From Oscarella lobularis (Eukaryota > Porifera > Homoscleromorpha > Homosclerophorida > Oscarellidae), in contig NC_089190.1 of the NCBI RefSeq assembly GCF_947507565.1, positions 682,001 through 746,000 of the forward strand: a DNA stretch of 64,000 bases, in the 5' to 3' direction. The notes under the pieces are model-generated. The model searched no databases and was not told the DNA's origin. It saw only the letters and a list, made by a program, of their open reading frames with translations. Below are positions 9,620 to 19,814 of this stretch, piece after piece (positions within the stretch are counted from its first letter, which is position 1; each line of letters begins with the position of its first letter). The position numbers and the translations under genes are program-made.

Positions 9620-10951
9620 TAGCTGGGCTTAAAGTAGAATGTCGAAGATTTGTTTGACGTATTATGTTGCGCATGCGTCCATGTATGACTAAGCACGGGC
9701 ATATCCGGCATTAGCGATTCCGTCACTTTGCCGGAAGCGATGCTATTCTTGGAGGAAGGAAGAAGACCGCTTGTCACAAAACGGAAAACGTGTACCACCT
9801 GAAAGACCTTCCCTTCCATCCAATTTGATCGGATGACCAGTTTCATCCGCCACGTAGTTTGGGTGCGAAACACTCTTGCGCTACAAAACATCAAGGGTGT
9901 TCGGCATTAAAAACACCTCCTTACTGGATTGCAGCTTGTCATATTGGTGGACAAACGCTTCACTCGCTTCTACGCATTCATTTGCAGAAGACGTCATTTT
10001 ACAACGTTCAAGATGTCCTGCAGGACTGCTGCAGCAGCATTGCATGTGTAGGAGTGACGTCTCATCCAATCTTCTGCTGATCTATTTTGTTTGCACCATG
10101 GTAGATCACCAGCAAATTAGATCATTGTTTTTGCTCTGACGATACACTGTACGGCAAAAAGATACGAAATCGAGAAGCCATAATTCCACATGCATTTTCT
10201 GCTACTCGTCGAGTTCTTGATAATCTGTAGTTAAATATCTTCTTAGGCTCTGGTAAATATTTTCCTGGATATAGGCGTAGAATATTTTCACGTAAAAGGA
10301 ATGCAGCGTCTCCAAGAAATACATAAGGTAATGGTTGAGGGCAATCTTGAATATGTTCCGGCTGAGGTATAGATAGATGATTTGATTCGAGGGCTCTTCC
10401 GAAAGAGGAATTTCTGACGACGCCGTCGTCCGAATGGCTTCCGTAGTCGCCAATATTGAGTAGTGTAAAACAATATATGACGTCGCAGACGGCCAATAAA
10501 ACAATACTATGAGTATGCTTATAGTTATAATATAGAGAGCCAGCTCCGTTTGGTGCCTGAATAACTATGTGCTTTCCGTCTATACTGCCGATACAATGAG
10601 GAAAATTCCAAGATCGATTGAATTCTCTGCTAATTTCCTTCCAGTCAGAAGATGAAGTGGGGTTCTTATGTACAATGGCCTTAGAGTATTTCATATCGCT
10701 GTACAGGTATGTTTGATGATGTTGCAAACTTTAGAATGTCCAACTCGATAGCTAAAGGCGATAGTTTGCATAGAGTCTCCGGTAAGTAGATATCTGAGGG
10801 TGATGGCCAGCCGCTCCCTAGGAGATATAGAATTGCGAAAAGAGATTGATTCTTTAGCAATACAGGGTCCAATCAAACTTAGCAAATGAGCAAAGTGGGA
10901 GGGCGTCATACGAAAATATTTATAAAAGCTTTCGTGATCAAAGAGCCTCAT
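9620..10951 (-). pseudogene. PIF/Harbinger transposase, frameshifted
   Basis: The N-terminal part 10951-10691 reads FYKYFRMTPSHFAHLLSLIG, SPRERLAITLRYLLTGDS and VGHSKVCNIIK, a Harbinger helix-turn-helix region. The catalytic part 10727-10122 has CIGSIDGKHIVIQAP (first D), GDYGSHSDDGV, PYVFLGDAAFLL (second D) and TRRVAENACGI (E), the DDE pattern of HARBI1-like transposases. A frameshift near 10700 separates the two, and another follows 10122; the C-terminal YVADETGHPI segment (about 9830) still resembles the family tail. Its function when intact is cut-and-paste transposition with a 3-bp target. I could not define its terminal repeats. Confidence 0.85.
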
Positions 10952-11113
10952 TTCGTTGATTACACTCCTTTCTTTTCCCTATGATGATTAATACGTCTAA
11001 CCCACATTCTTTTCTTCTGCTGGCGCTGGCGTCTGCGATGCAGAAAGAGCAGAAAAAGTAGGCGCAGATTTCTTCCCATTGTTGATTTTCACGTAGCACA
11101 AGTGTGAATGGTC

Positions 11114-11205
11114 TTACGTTACGTTACGTTACGTTATGTTAACTATTTGTGACGTCACACTACGGTACGTTACGTTACGTTACGTCGCCAGAGTGAATGG
11201 GCCTT
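11114..11205. repeat. (ACGTT)n microsatellite in two blocks
   Basis: Two runs of TTACG (about 11116-11142 and 11164-11188) flank TTGTGACGTCACACTACGG, which contains the palindrome TGACGTCA. The block sits between similar words GTGTGAATGG and AGTGAATGGGCC. Confidence 0.75.
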
Positions 11206-12775
11206 TACACGAAGAGATGCCGTTTTGAAACTCCTAAGAAAGAAAACGCAGTTATGCCAAACGCAATAACAAGGGGTCAAATTTCCAATTTGCCGACTGC
11301 ACCCTATACTGGGATTGAACTGCGTCAAATTCTCTGCAAAACTACAATTAAATAATTGTCAATTCACACGGCGGGATTAGTGCTATAAACTGACGATTTC
11401 TGAAAATACAAATTTCTAAATAATAAATCGAGATCACATCCCATCAAGCCACCCGAGCATTCAGAAGATAAAAATTTGGAGCTCTTTCAAACGACGTGCG
11501 GAACCATAGATGTATGCTATAACAAACCAGATGGGGCTTTAATCCCGCAACTTATAGATTTTGAGCGGTTTACTGAAATCTGTATTCCTACATATTTTTT
11601 GTGGGAATTGGCTTAGAGCGCCCGTGATTTTTTCAGGAAGGGACCCATGGTAAAATTGCGCTCCGCCAATTCCCCGATAATTCCCCGCGTTTCCCTGGCA
11701 ACTAAAAATCTTAAAGGAATTTTCTCTATCACCAAGCCTTTATTCGAAAATAACTCGGCATTAGAGGCATGAATCCGGCTCTAAATTTCAATTTCCAGTA
11801 ACCTAACGCCGAAAAACCCCGTGACACAATCATTGCCATGGTTACCAATAATTTCCTAAGACAATATTGAAGAGTCACCGTGATAAGTTCGGAAAGTAAA
11901 CATCTTTCCCCTTTGATTTTGGCTAAGTAGTAGAATTAGTTCATCAACAAAGAAAAGGTTTCTGGAAAAAAGCTGTTCATTATTATTGCGAAAAACGTTT
12001 TGCGAGGTCTTCCATCCGTCAACCGCCTTCTCGTCAACGATCGTGCAACCTCTTTCGTAAAAACGATAATCTCCACTTTTGATTTCATGGCGTCAAACGT
12101 CAATTTAGCATCATGATTGAGGAACAAGAAATTAATTCAGGCAGGGAGTCATTTGAGCAATGTAACTCATTATGCTTATGACTTCATCGTTGGAATCGCT
12201 AAAAATTGTTACGTCATTTTTACAGAATGCATGGCAGCTTGCATGGCAGCTTGTCAAAAACAAAACAATATACTAAACTTAGAATTACAGGCGTTACGCG
12301 GCTGTCTATTTGACGAAAGTTAATACAAAAAGAAGGGTTTTCTTCACAATTTTGGCAGGAAAATTAGTTTTACATTAATAAGAATAAATCGTTTCAAATT
12401 TCTCTATGATGCACTATGGAATCTCTCCGGTTCTACATAGCTGAGTCCATAAAACTGCGATTTCACCTATCGTTAGTCAAATGGAAGTCGTCAAACGACG
12501 GATTTTTGGAAGAAGTGCCAAAGTTGGCCACAAGCGAATTCTCTTAGCAGAAAATGAAGCAAATATGTTGATAGCCCTGCAAAACAAGCATTTCCGAAGT
12601 CCTCTTGCGAGAAAAGAGACGTTGTCTAAAAAGGTGTTGCTCTAGGGCTCTTCAGCGCACAACTCCCTGATTTTTGCAGATTCTGACGATCTTTACTTCT
12701 GAAACTTTTTTGCCATTCCGAAGCGTGTTTTTGGATTAGAAGAAAACATCCTGAAGAGAAATTCTGCTCTAACTG
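11206..12775. other. No recognisable gene
   Basis: AT-rich sequence with short frames (11936-12127 minus, 12117-12323 plus) lacking motifs. GCATGGCAGCTT is repeated in tandem at about 12230-12252. Nothing else recognised. Confidence 0.4.
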
Positions 12776-13310
12776 GTGAAAAGAAGTTCTGGGCAATATA
12801 ATATCCGCCTTGACGCGGCATTTTGTTGCTTTTGCATGATTGCTTCTCACGGTATGACACTTATGGCGGGTGCGGAAAGAGATTCAGCCTTTGTAAAAAA
12901 TGACAACGCATACAGGAAAGAAGCAACTAGGGCGTTCTGGAATTATCAATCCTCACTGTCAGAAGAATTTTCGAGAATCTTTGAATTCTTGCAAGTCGAG
13001 AAAACTAGCAAAACAACTTTACCGAGGTAATTTTGCTCAGAGCCACGTTTGGGTAATCGCATAATGTGGATAAAAGTTGCAAATACAAATTGCACGATTC
13101 ATTTGCATTGTCTGAATAATATGGCGTTGCGTATTTTGAGAGATTTTAGCAAACGAATTCAATGGTTTTTGTGTTTTACGTGATGGCAGACAAATGCAGA
13201 CATTGCTAATAGAGAGCAGTTCACTCTCTGTATTTGATGGGTGACTGATGCTTTAGAGGCACATGAAGATTTCATCGGGCTTTATTTTTTGACCACATAC
13301 GGTACTTGCG
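12776..13310 (+). pseudogene. DUF4371/hAT-like (ZMYM-type) gene, 5' piece
   Basis: The frame at 12776-13030 has FCCFCMIAS and FVKNDNAYRKEATRAF..YQSS, resembling the TTF-type zinc finger that starts DUF4371 transposase relatives. After decay, 13185-13310 reads QTNADIANREQFTLCI, WVTDALEAHEDFIGLYFLTT, which corresponds to the family segment 'DECTDxSNKEQLxxCxRWVDxxLEAHEEFIGLY'. The match stops at about 13310 and resumes at about 22110 with the next family segment, so the gene is split by the intervening 8.7 kb. Frameshifts and stops make it non-functional. Confidence 0.7.
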
Positions 13311-13445
13311 CGAATCTCAGATAGATAGAACCCCGCTAATAAGAGAGAGATCTCTTGCCTAATTACTACCGCAGAGGCTAAAAATAGCTATAGCTCGCTT
13401 GCGGCAGTACTTAAAAACAGTGTTGTTCAAAAAATGAATTCGCGC

Positions 13446-15462
13446 TTTAATGTTATTTTGAGCAAATTAGGAAAAAATAATTTTTAGAATTCAATTTTGG
13501 GACATTACATTAATTAAAAAGCTACAGCAAAAATGTGAGGGCGCCGAAACTGCCCTCGCCTCCAGTTGGAGGCTTTTGAGGAACAAAAAATGTAATGTGC
13601 TACCGTGTATTGCAGATCTCGCAAAGAAGATAATAAAATTCGCATTCAAATAACCCAAAAAATTATTCTGAAGCAGTTCAACATTTAGTACGTAATTAGT
13701 ATTTGTTTTCTGCAATGACGTCATCGGAACAACAAGGAAAATCTATTAATAATATAACTTCAATTACTTTTTTTAGTCATTGAGTTGGGCAATTTTTCTA
13801 AAGGTAAGGAGACAATATGATTTCATTAGTTTTACCTATTTTTTACAAGACAAACTTTTAAGTTTGCTTGAACAGCTACACATAGCAGCCGAAGGTACGC
13901 TGTTATTCTTGCCATCTTCGCTGTTGATTGGCGTTTGTATTTGGCAGTCGTTAAGATAGAAGTGAGAAAAAAACTATAAGAAAGGGGCACGATGTTCAGG
14001 AAAAAAGAATTATAGCTATATTCGATAAAAAGTAATACATTTTAATGTTATTTTGAGCAAATTAGGAAAAATTAATTTTTAGAATTCAATTTTGGGACAT
14101 TACATCAATTAAAAAGCGACAGCAAAAATGTGAGGGCGCCGACACTGCCCTCGCCTCCAGTTGGAGCCTTTTGGGGAACGAAAAATGTAATGTGCTACAG
14201 TGAAACCTGTGTTAGCGACCATCCTTGTATAGCGACCACCTGCCCACTACGACCACTTTTCTTGGCACGGACTGTTTCTAGTGTAAAATAGCCTCTATAG
14301 AGCGACCACCTCTCTAACGCGACCAGCGACCACTTTCTTTTGGAACGAAGAGCATGTTTGTCTTGTATTTTAACCTGCGTACAGCGACCGCATAATTAAG
14401 CTAGGTACACGAGCAACAGTTAAACTCATCTTGCAGTTGAAAGACTACGCTATTCAGTCGTAAGATTGAGCTACGTTTGCCTACAACACCGCGAAAATTT
14501 GAGATTACAGAAGTCGTGACGTTATTTTAAAGTTTCAGACTTAAGAATAAGTATTTTAGCAAGCGCGAGCACGTGCGAGAAGAGTAAAGTGGTTCGCAGC
14601 CGCGGGAAACCTTCGTCATTGATTCTATGTACTAAAATATTTATGCTCTCTAAGAAGTGACACCCGCGACCACCTGTCTATAACGACGACTTTTTTGGGA
14701 ACCGTAGGTGGCCAATATAGACAGGTTTTACTGTGCCGTGTATTGCAGATCTCGCAAAGAAGATAATAAAATTCGCAAATAACCCAAAAAATTATTCTGT
14801 AGCAGTTCAACATTTAGTACTTAATTAGTATTTTGTATTCTGCGATGACGTCATCGGGACGACAAGGAAAATCTATTAATAATGTAATTTCAATCACTTT
14901 TTCTTTTAGTCATTGAGTTGGGCAACTTTTCTAAAGGCAAGAAGGAGACAATATTATTTTATTAGTTTTATTTATTTTTTACAAGACAAACCTTTAAGTT
15001 TGCTTGAACAGCTACACAGCAGCTGAAGGAAGTTGTTATTCTTGCCATCTTCGCTGTCAAGTTGATTGGCGTTTGTATTTGGCAGTCGTTAAGTTAAAAG
15101 TGCGAAAAAATTATAAGAAAGGGGCACGATGTTCAGGCAAAAAGAATTATAGCTATAATCGATAAAAAGTATTACATTTGAATGTTATTTTGAGCAAATT
15201 AGGAAAAATTAATTTTTAGAATTCAATTTCGAAACATTACATCAATTAAAAAGCTACAGCAAAAATGTGAGGGCGCCGACACTGCCCTCGCCTCCAGTTG
15301 GAGGCTTTTGAGGAACGAAAAATGTAATGTGCTACCGTGTATTGCAGATCTCGCAAAGAAGATAATAAAATTCGCATTCAAATAACCCAAAAAATTATTC
15401 TGTAGCAGTTCAACATTTAGTACTTAGTTAGTATTTGTATTCTGCGATTACGTCATCGGGTT
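13446..15462 (+). repeat. Left tandem array: three copies of a roughly 0.6-kb unit
   Basis: Units start near 13446, 14041 and 15176, each beginning AATGTTATTTTGAGCAAATTAGG. Each continues with a frame reading LIKKLQQKCEGA(E/D)TALA, SSWRLLRNEKCNVLP, IADLAKKIIKFAFK and a stop, then a GATGACGTCATCG palindrome, a TAAAGGTAAGGAGACAATATG block, and an end of GGGGCACGATGTTCAGG. The second copy carries a MITE insertion (14198-14733) and the third is truncated after TACGTCATCGGG. The same unit occurs inverted at 19815-22025. Confidence 0.9.
14196..14735. mobile_element. Tigger/mariner-type MITE inside an array unit
   Basis: The element runs from CAGTGAAACCTGTGTTAGCG at 14198 to ATATAGACAGGTTTTACTG at 14733. 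TA precedes it and TG follows where the uninterrupted sister units read GCTA-CCGTG, so the insertion site and a decayed TA duplication are both visible. The interior has repeated GCGACCAC words. A partial relative of the terminus lies at about 30043 (CTGTAAAACCTGTCTTTAACG). Confidence 0.9.
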
Positions 15463-16033
15463 AGGGTTATCTGATTGTAAATTAGCTAGAAGAGCGCTCG
15501 GATTTAACCGTACACGCTCCCCCAGTTGAGGCCCTTGCTCAGCGCCTGGTGGACTAGCGTGATTCGACGATTCATGGCGTCTCTTCTTCGGTATTTGTAG
15601 CTGTTCCATTCCATTGATAGGCTAGAGGGGCGTTTGAGCGATTCGTAGCGAAGGTTTCGACGATCTCGAGGCAAAGAGTGATTCTTGCGACGAAGCGAAA
15701 CGATTCCAATCGATTGCGACAAGGAAGAAGAATAGATTCGATAGCGTACGAGGCGAATTCGATCGAAAATTCGGATTCGGCGAATGAGAAGACGAGCGTC
15801 GACGATCGAAGGCGTGACGCGAAGAAAATTGCGATTTCTTCGACGGATCGAGAGACTTTCGAACGATTCGGTCGGATTTCGAGTGCGAGACGACGACGCG
15901 CGACGCGTATTGGCGACGAGTCCGAATTCGGTGAATAAAAAGATGGTTGTAGGCGCGAAAACGCGTAAATCGATGCCAAAGGAGCTTTATTCACACTGGC
16001 GACCGGTTTTGGGCAAAGCCCTTCGTCAGGCCG
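15463..16033. other. CGA-rich region with overlapping frames, unassigned
   Basis: Both strands are open for 85-175 codons (plus 15678-15938, minus 15572-16096) because TCGA/CGAT words dominate and stops are rare. The minus frame continues into the neighbouring MITE terminus, which argues against a real gene. GGTTAGGGTTA occurs once at 15459-15469 and is not a telomere array. Confidence 0.35.
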
Positions 16034-16944
16034 TACAGTGCGCCCACGCATAAGCTTCCCACGTGACCCTTCCCCGGACTGGGCCGCGAAATTCAAAATG
16101 AGAAAGACGTACCATCGTTTCGCAAACGCGCAGCGATAGTAGCATGATTTCTCTAAAATTTGGTCGAAGGATTAGTCGATAGCATGCATGCTGATCGAGT
16201 AATCCTTCATGATACTGCAAAAGTACTTTTACACGTTTTTTGGCGTAGATTCCTTAGCAACTAGTTTAGTTCTTTTTGCAAAACGCACTGAAATACTCTT
16301 TTCTAAAGATCGGTCGAGGCGATTTCCATTCGGCTCTTTCGTTTGCCTACAATTACGCGTTAAAGTATCGTTGCTATGGCCATATAGGACAGTTTTCTAG
16401 AGTCTAGGCTGCGATTCGCGATCTGGTGCCCACGCGAAACAACATTAAATGGAATACTCTAAACTTTGGTCGAGGCGATTTTAGATCTTTTGCCTAGTTT
16501 CGAATTTACAGTTTGCGACTTTGTCGTCATGGGCGTGGCTAACGCGCGCACTGCCTTCCACACAAAAAATGCAGTAAAACGCACTGAACTAATTACTGTG
16601 GTACTTTACGAATCTTTTCTAATCTATTGCTAGCAAACTGTGCCACGTACACAATGTGGGCGTACACAATGGGCACATAGGCGAAAAACGAAGGAACGGT
16701 ATCGCAGTAGTGGTAGCGCGCTAGGGCGTCACCAGGGGAACCTAACGGTTGCGTACGTTACCAGCCAATCACATAGCAGCACGTGACCTTTATATGCGTA
16801 CTTTGTCGAACGCCTACGTGCCTTACATCATTGGAATCTTACGGGACAGAGGATTCCAATGATGTCATTCCCGATGACGCACGACGAACGACGCAGACGC
16901 TAGCGCGCTTTAAAGTTGGGAAGTTTTTGCGTGGGCGCACTGTA
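16034..16944. mobile_element. MITE, full-length copy B (TIR CAGTGCGCCCACGCA)
   Basis: The left terminus CAGTGCGCCCACGCATAAG (16036) and the right terminus GCGTGGGCGCACTG (ends 16942) are inverted repeats with TA on both sides (16034-16035, 16943-16944). About 905 bp without a transposase frame. An internal hairpin of CATCATTGGAAT and its complement lies at about 16826-16863. The right third is shared with 1-341. Confidence 0.85.
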
Positions 16945-18453
16945 AACAAAGAAAGGGAAAGACTAAAAGCAAGGGTTAGGGAAGCGTAGCAGTTAGGAAA
17001 AGAAAAAAAGAGATAGTTTTGGCAACATGGCGGCCATTTATAGGCACGCGGTATGACGTAGCGTCTAGAAGCTTCTCGAAACGACCATCTATGGTGAACT
17101 AGGCGGAGTTGAAGTCAAACGACGTGAAAAAGCCAAAAATAGCCGGCTTTGATGACGTAGAGCGTGAGAAAATAGGATAAAGCGTGTATCCGTGACGTTG
17201 AATAGACTGCGCATGTGTTTGCGCAAGGTATGACGTTTTCCGATGACGTGCTTGCGCGCGTTACGCGATTCGCAAATTCGACGTGAAACGGCGACTTCCA
17301 GGCGAGCCGAGACGAAAACGTAGACGTAAGAAGTAAGATAACGTTGATAACGATTCGATTTTCACAAATAAGGATCTCCGATGAGCCGAATTTGAGCGGA
17401 AGTGGCGAAAACGATTCGACTCGACGATCGAAGACGAATTCGGGACCATAGAATGGTAAGAACCAGTCCAAAGTGGTGTAAACGGTTCCAATTAGGAGAG
17501 ATCCATTCGCGTTGACGTTCCGAACGACGAATTTCGAAGAAAACGATTAAAAATCGCTCAAGATGAATTCGGAGGCGATTTTTTCGATCTCCGGCGAAGA
17601 GCCGCTTACAAATTGAAGACGGGCGTGTGTCGAAGTGGTTCTCGGATCGGATAGACGTTGGAAAACGGCAGGCGAACGTGAAAAAGGTGGAAAAGATCCA
17701 TTTTCGGTGAAAAAAGGCATATCCGGCCAGTTGATAAAAGAAGATATCGAATTTCCAATGAGAGGAGTTGTAAATAATTGCGTGAAACACATAGTGATTT
17801 ATCCTTTTAGGTTCCACGTTATTTGATGAGCTCGAATTGAGACGAGTTGCTTCCACGAAGACAAAGGTATCCCTTGAAATAATAAATAGTCACATTGTGT
17901 TTTCAAATGAGATGAGTGAAAGCGTCGATAGAAGTGAATAAAAAAGAGGAAAAGATGAGAAGAGAATAAAGAAAGAATGGAAGGAAAAGATGTAGAAAGG
18001 AACAGATTTTTTAAAGGGACAGTTAATCCTCAAAGACGGATAAATTTTGTCAATAAATGGTTGAATTTCATGATGGTTGTTTGAAGAGATATGGATCTGA
18101 CGTTGCTGGAACACGGGATAAGACGATAAAAGAATAGATGGATTGTAGAGAAGATGCACGACGAAATGTTGAGACGAATTTGAAAGATGTTGATCCAAAA
18201 GCTTGCCAGTCCTTTTGTCCAAGAGCGAACAGAGTTACTTTGCCAATCACTTGCTGAAGACAAATTGAAATAGAATGAGCAAAAGCGTTGCAGATGACGG
18301 CTGAACCAAAAGCATGCAAGTCAAACTGCCAAAGGGAGATTGGAGATCCTCGTGATTGTCGTTGGAATATATCGTCCAAAGGACGATCTTCATATTATTG
18401 ATTGAATTATGTCGTCGAAGATGATCTAGGCAGAAGCATGACTGATGACGATT
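16945..18453. other. No recognisable gene
   Basis: Includes AACATGGCGGCCATTT at about 17023 and overlapping frames on the minus strand (17115-17856, 17890-18522). These are phenylalanine/serine-rich or purine-strand artefacts without motifs I recognise. Confidence 0.35.
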
Positions 18454-18844
18454 GAGCGTTTTAACTCTGTAATTACGGGCATTCTCTGACGTAACTGGTG
18501 CCACGCAGCTACCCGGATACAAAAAATGAACCGGCGTTTATGTCGAAGGCTTGTAGTTAGCGAATTCAAGTCAGTACAGAAAGGTTTCAGTCCTTACGAT
18601 CTACACTTTTTTCTTTCAAACTTTTTTGGCAGGTGACGCCTTTGACATAAGCGCAGGTTATTTTTTGTATCCGGGTAGCTGCGTGGCACCAGTTACGTCA
18701 CAGAACGCCCGTAATTACAAAGTTAAAACGCTTCGTTCTCGTAGCCGAATCACACGATAACAGCGAAACTGGCGCGAAACGATTAGCAAACGTAAATACT
18801 TTACAAGTAGTATAGGTTTAAAAAACGCCGAAGTGCCCCTTTAA
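18454..18844. mobile_element. Fold-back MITE, partial copy ending in TTAA
   Basis: The sequence is homologous to both arms of the element at 23444-24600: GGTGCCACGCAGCTACCCGG is present on the left arm in the same order and repeats inverted on the right arm, which ends GAAGTGCCCCT followed by TTAA. The outer left end is missing, so this copy is truncated. Confidence 0.8.
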
Positions 18845-19149
18845 AACAGTGTGATGGTGTTGATTTTCAACGACGAAGGTTACGTGATCCATTCACAACG
18901 TGAAGCGACGTATATTGATGGTATTCAGCGAAGATTTATTCACATCACGTGACCCTTGAATGTCGACTTCCATTCAACGATGTAAATTAACGTTCAGAGT
19001 CCTTCGACGAAGATAAATGGTTCTAAAAAGCGCATTAGTACGAGGAATTACACATCCCAACCCTCCCAAAGTTATTTGACGAATATGTGAGTCAGACGTC
19101 ATCAATACTGAGAATTAAGTCCGTGTGGTAATCTCGTGAACAATTTCCT
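18845..19149. other. No recognisable gene
   Basis: Spacer with no open frame of note. It includes TTATTCACATCACGTGACC, similar in words to the CACGTGACC of the nearby MITE. Confidence 0.35.
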
Positions 19150-19800
19150 TATGAAAGACTCCTCTTTGTGTTTTAGAAACTCCTCAGATGTTCCAGGGTA
19201 GTGGGCGATAGGGGTGACTTCGCTAGAGACCGAAATCCTCCTGCGGCAAGGTGAGCCTGATCGTTCGAGTAGTGATTGTAGAGTTGTCGATTTAAAGCTT
19301 GGGAATCTCTTCTGTGTTTTCTCATTCTAGTGGCGAGACTCCTAATTGTCTGTCCAATGTATTGTAGGTTAGATTGCATAGTTGGCATTGTATAACGTAA
19401 ACGACGTGTGTAGTGGTACAAGTCATATCAGTTTGTAACGTGATAAGGGTATGTTTTTTATGGGTACTATTAATACTATTCCGGCTAAAGATCATATGGC
19501 AGCAGCCACATTCAGAGCGATTACATTTTGTAACGTGGGGATAATGTAAATCTAGAGTAGGTATTTTGTCTAATTGAACGCGCCTAGTCCTAACGAGAAT
19601 ATTTTTAGATTTTCGGTTTTTTATAACAAATTGTGGGCTGCACGTTGAAAATCCTTCTCATACGAGGTTGTGTGACTAGCGTGTTCCAATGCTGAACGAG
19701 CGCTTTCTTAATGTCTTTCAAAACGGGATCGTATTGAAGTATGAACGGTAGGCATTTTGTAGTAGCAGTCTTGTCGCGTTCAATTAGCGCGGCTCACCTG
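19150..19800 (-). pseudogene. Penelope-like element C-terminus with GIY-YIG endonuclease
   Basis: On the minus strand the order is: MRRIFNVQPTICYKKPK (linker before the finger, 19659 leftward), CNRSECGCC (CxxxxCxxC), LQTDMTCTTTHVVYVIQCQ, then in a shifted frame LQYIGQTIRSLATRMRKHRR and LYNHYSNDQAHLA. This is the canonical Penelope CCHH-like motif and GIY-YIG nuclease (YIGxTxRxLxxRxxxHR). At least one frameshift splits the nuclease and the RT domain is absent nearby. It lies inside the large insertion between the inverted arrays. Confidence 0.85.
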
Positions 19801-19814
19801 TTCTCAAACTTAGG

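Noticed and set aside
11114..11205. Harbinger terminal repeat
   Set aside because: The repeated GTGTGAATGG and AGTGAATGGG words are suggestive, but no inverse partner was found on the far side of the transposase.
15459..15469. Telomere-like GGTTAGGGTTA
   Set aside because: Only about one and a half repeats; no array.
15572..16096. 174-codon minus-strand frame
   Set aside because: Runs into a MITE terminus, the sequence is CGA-biased and open on both strands, and no motif was found.
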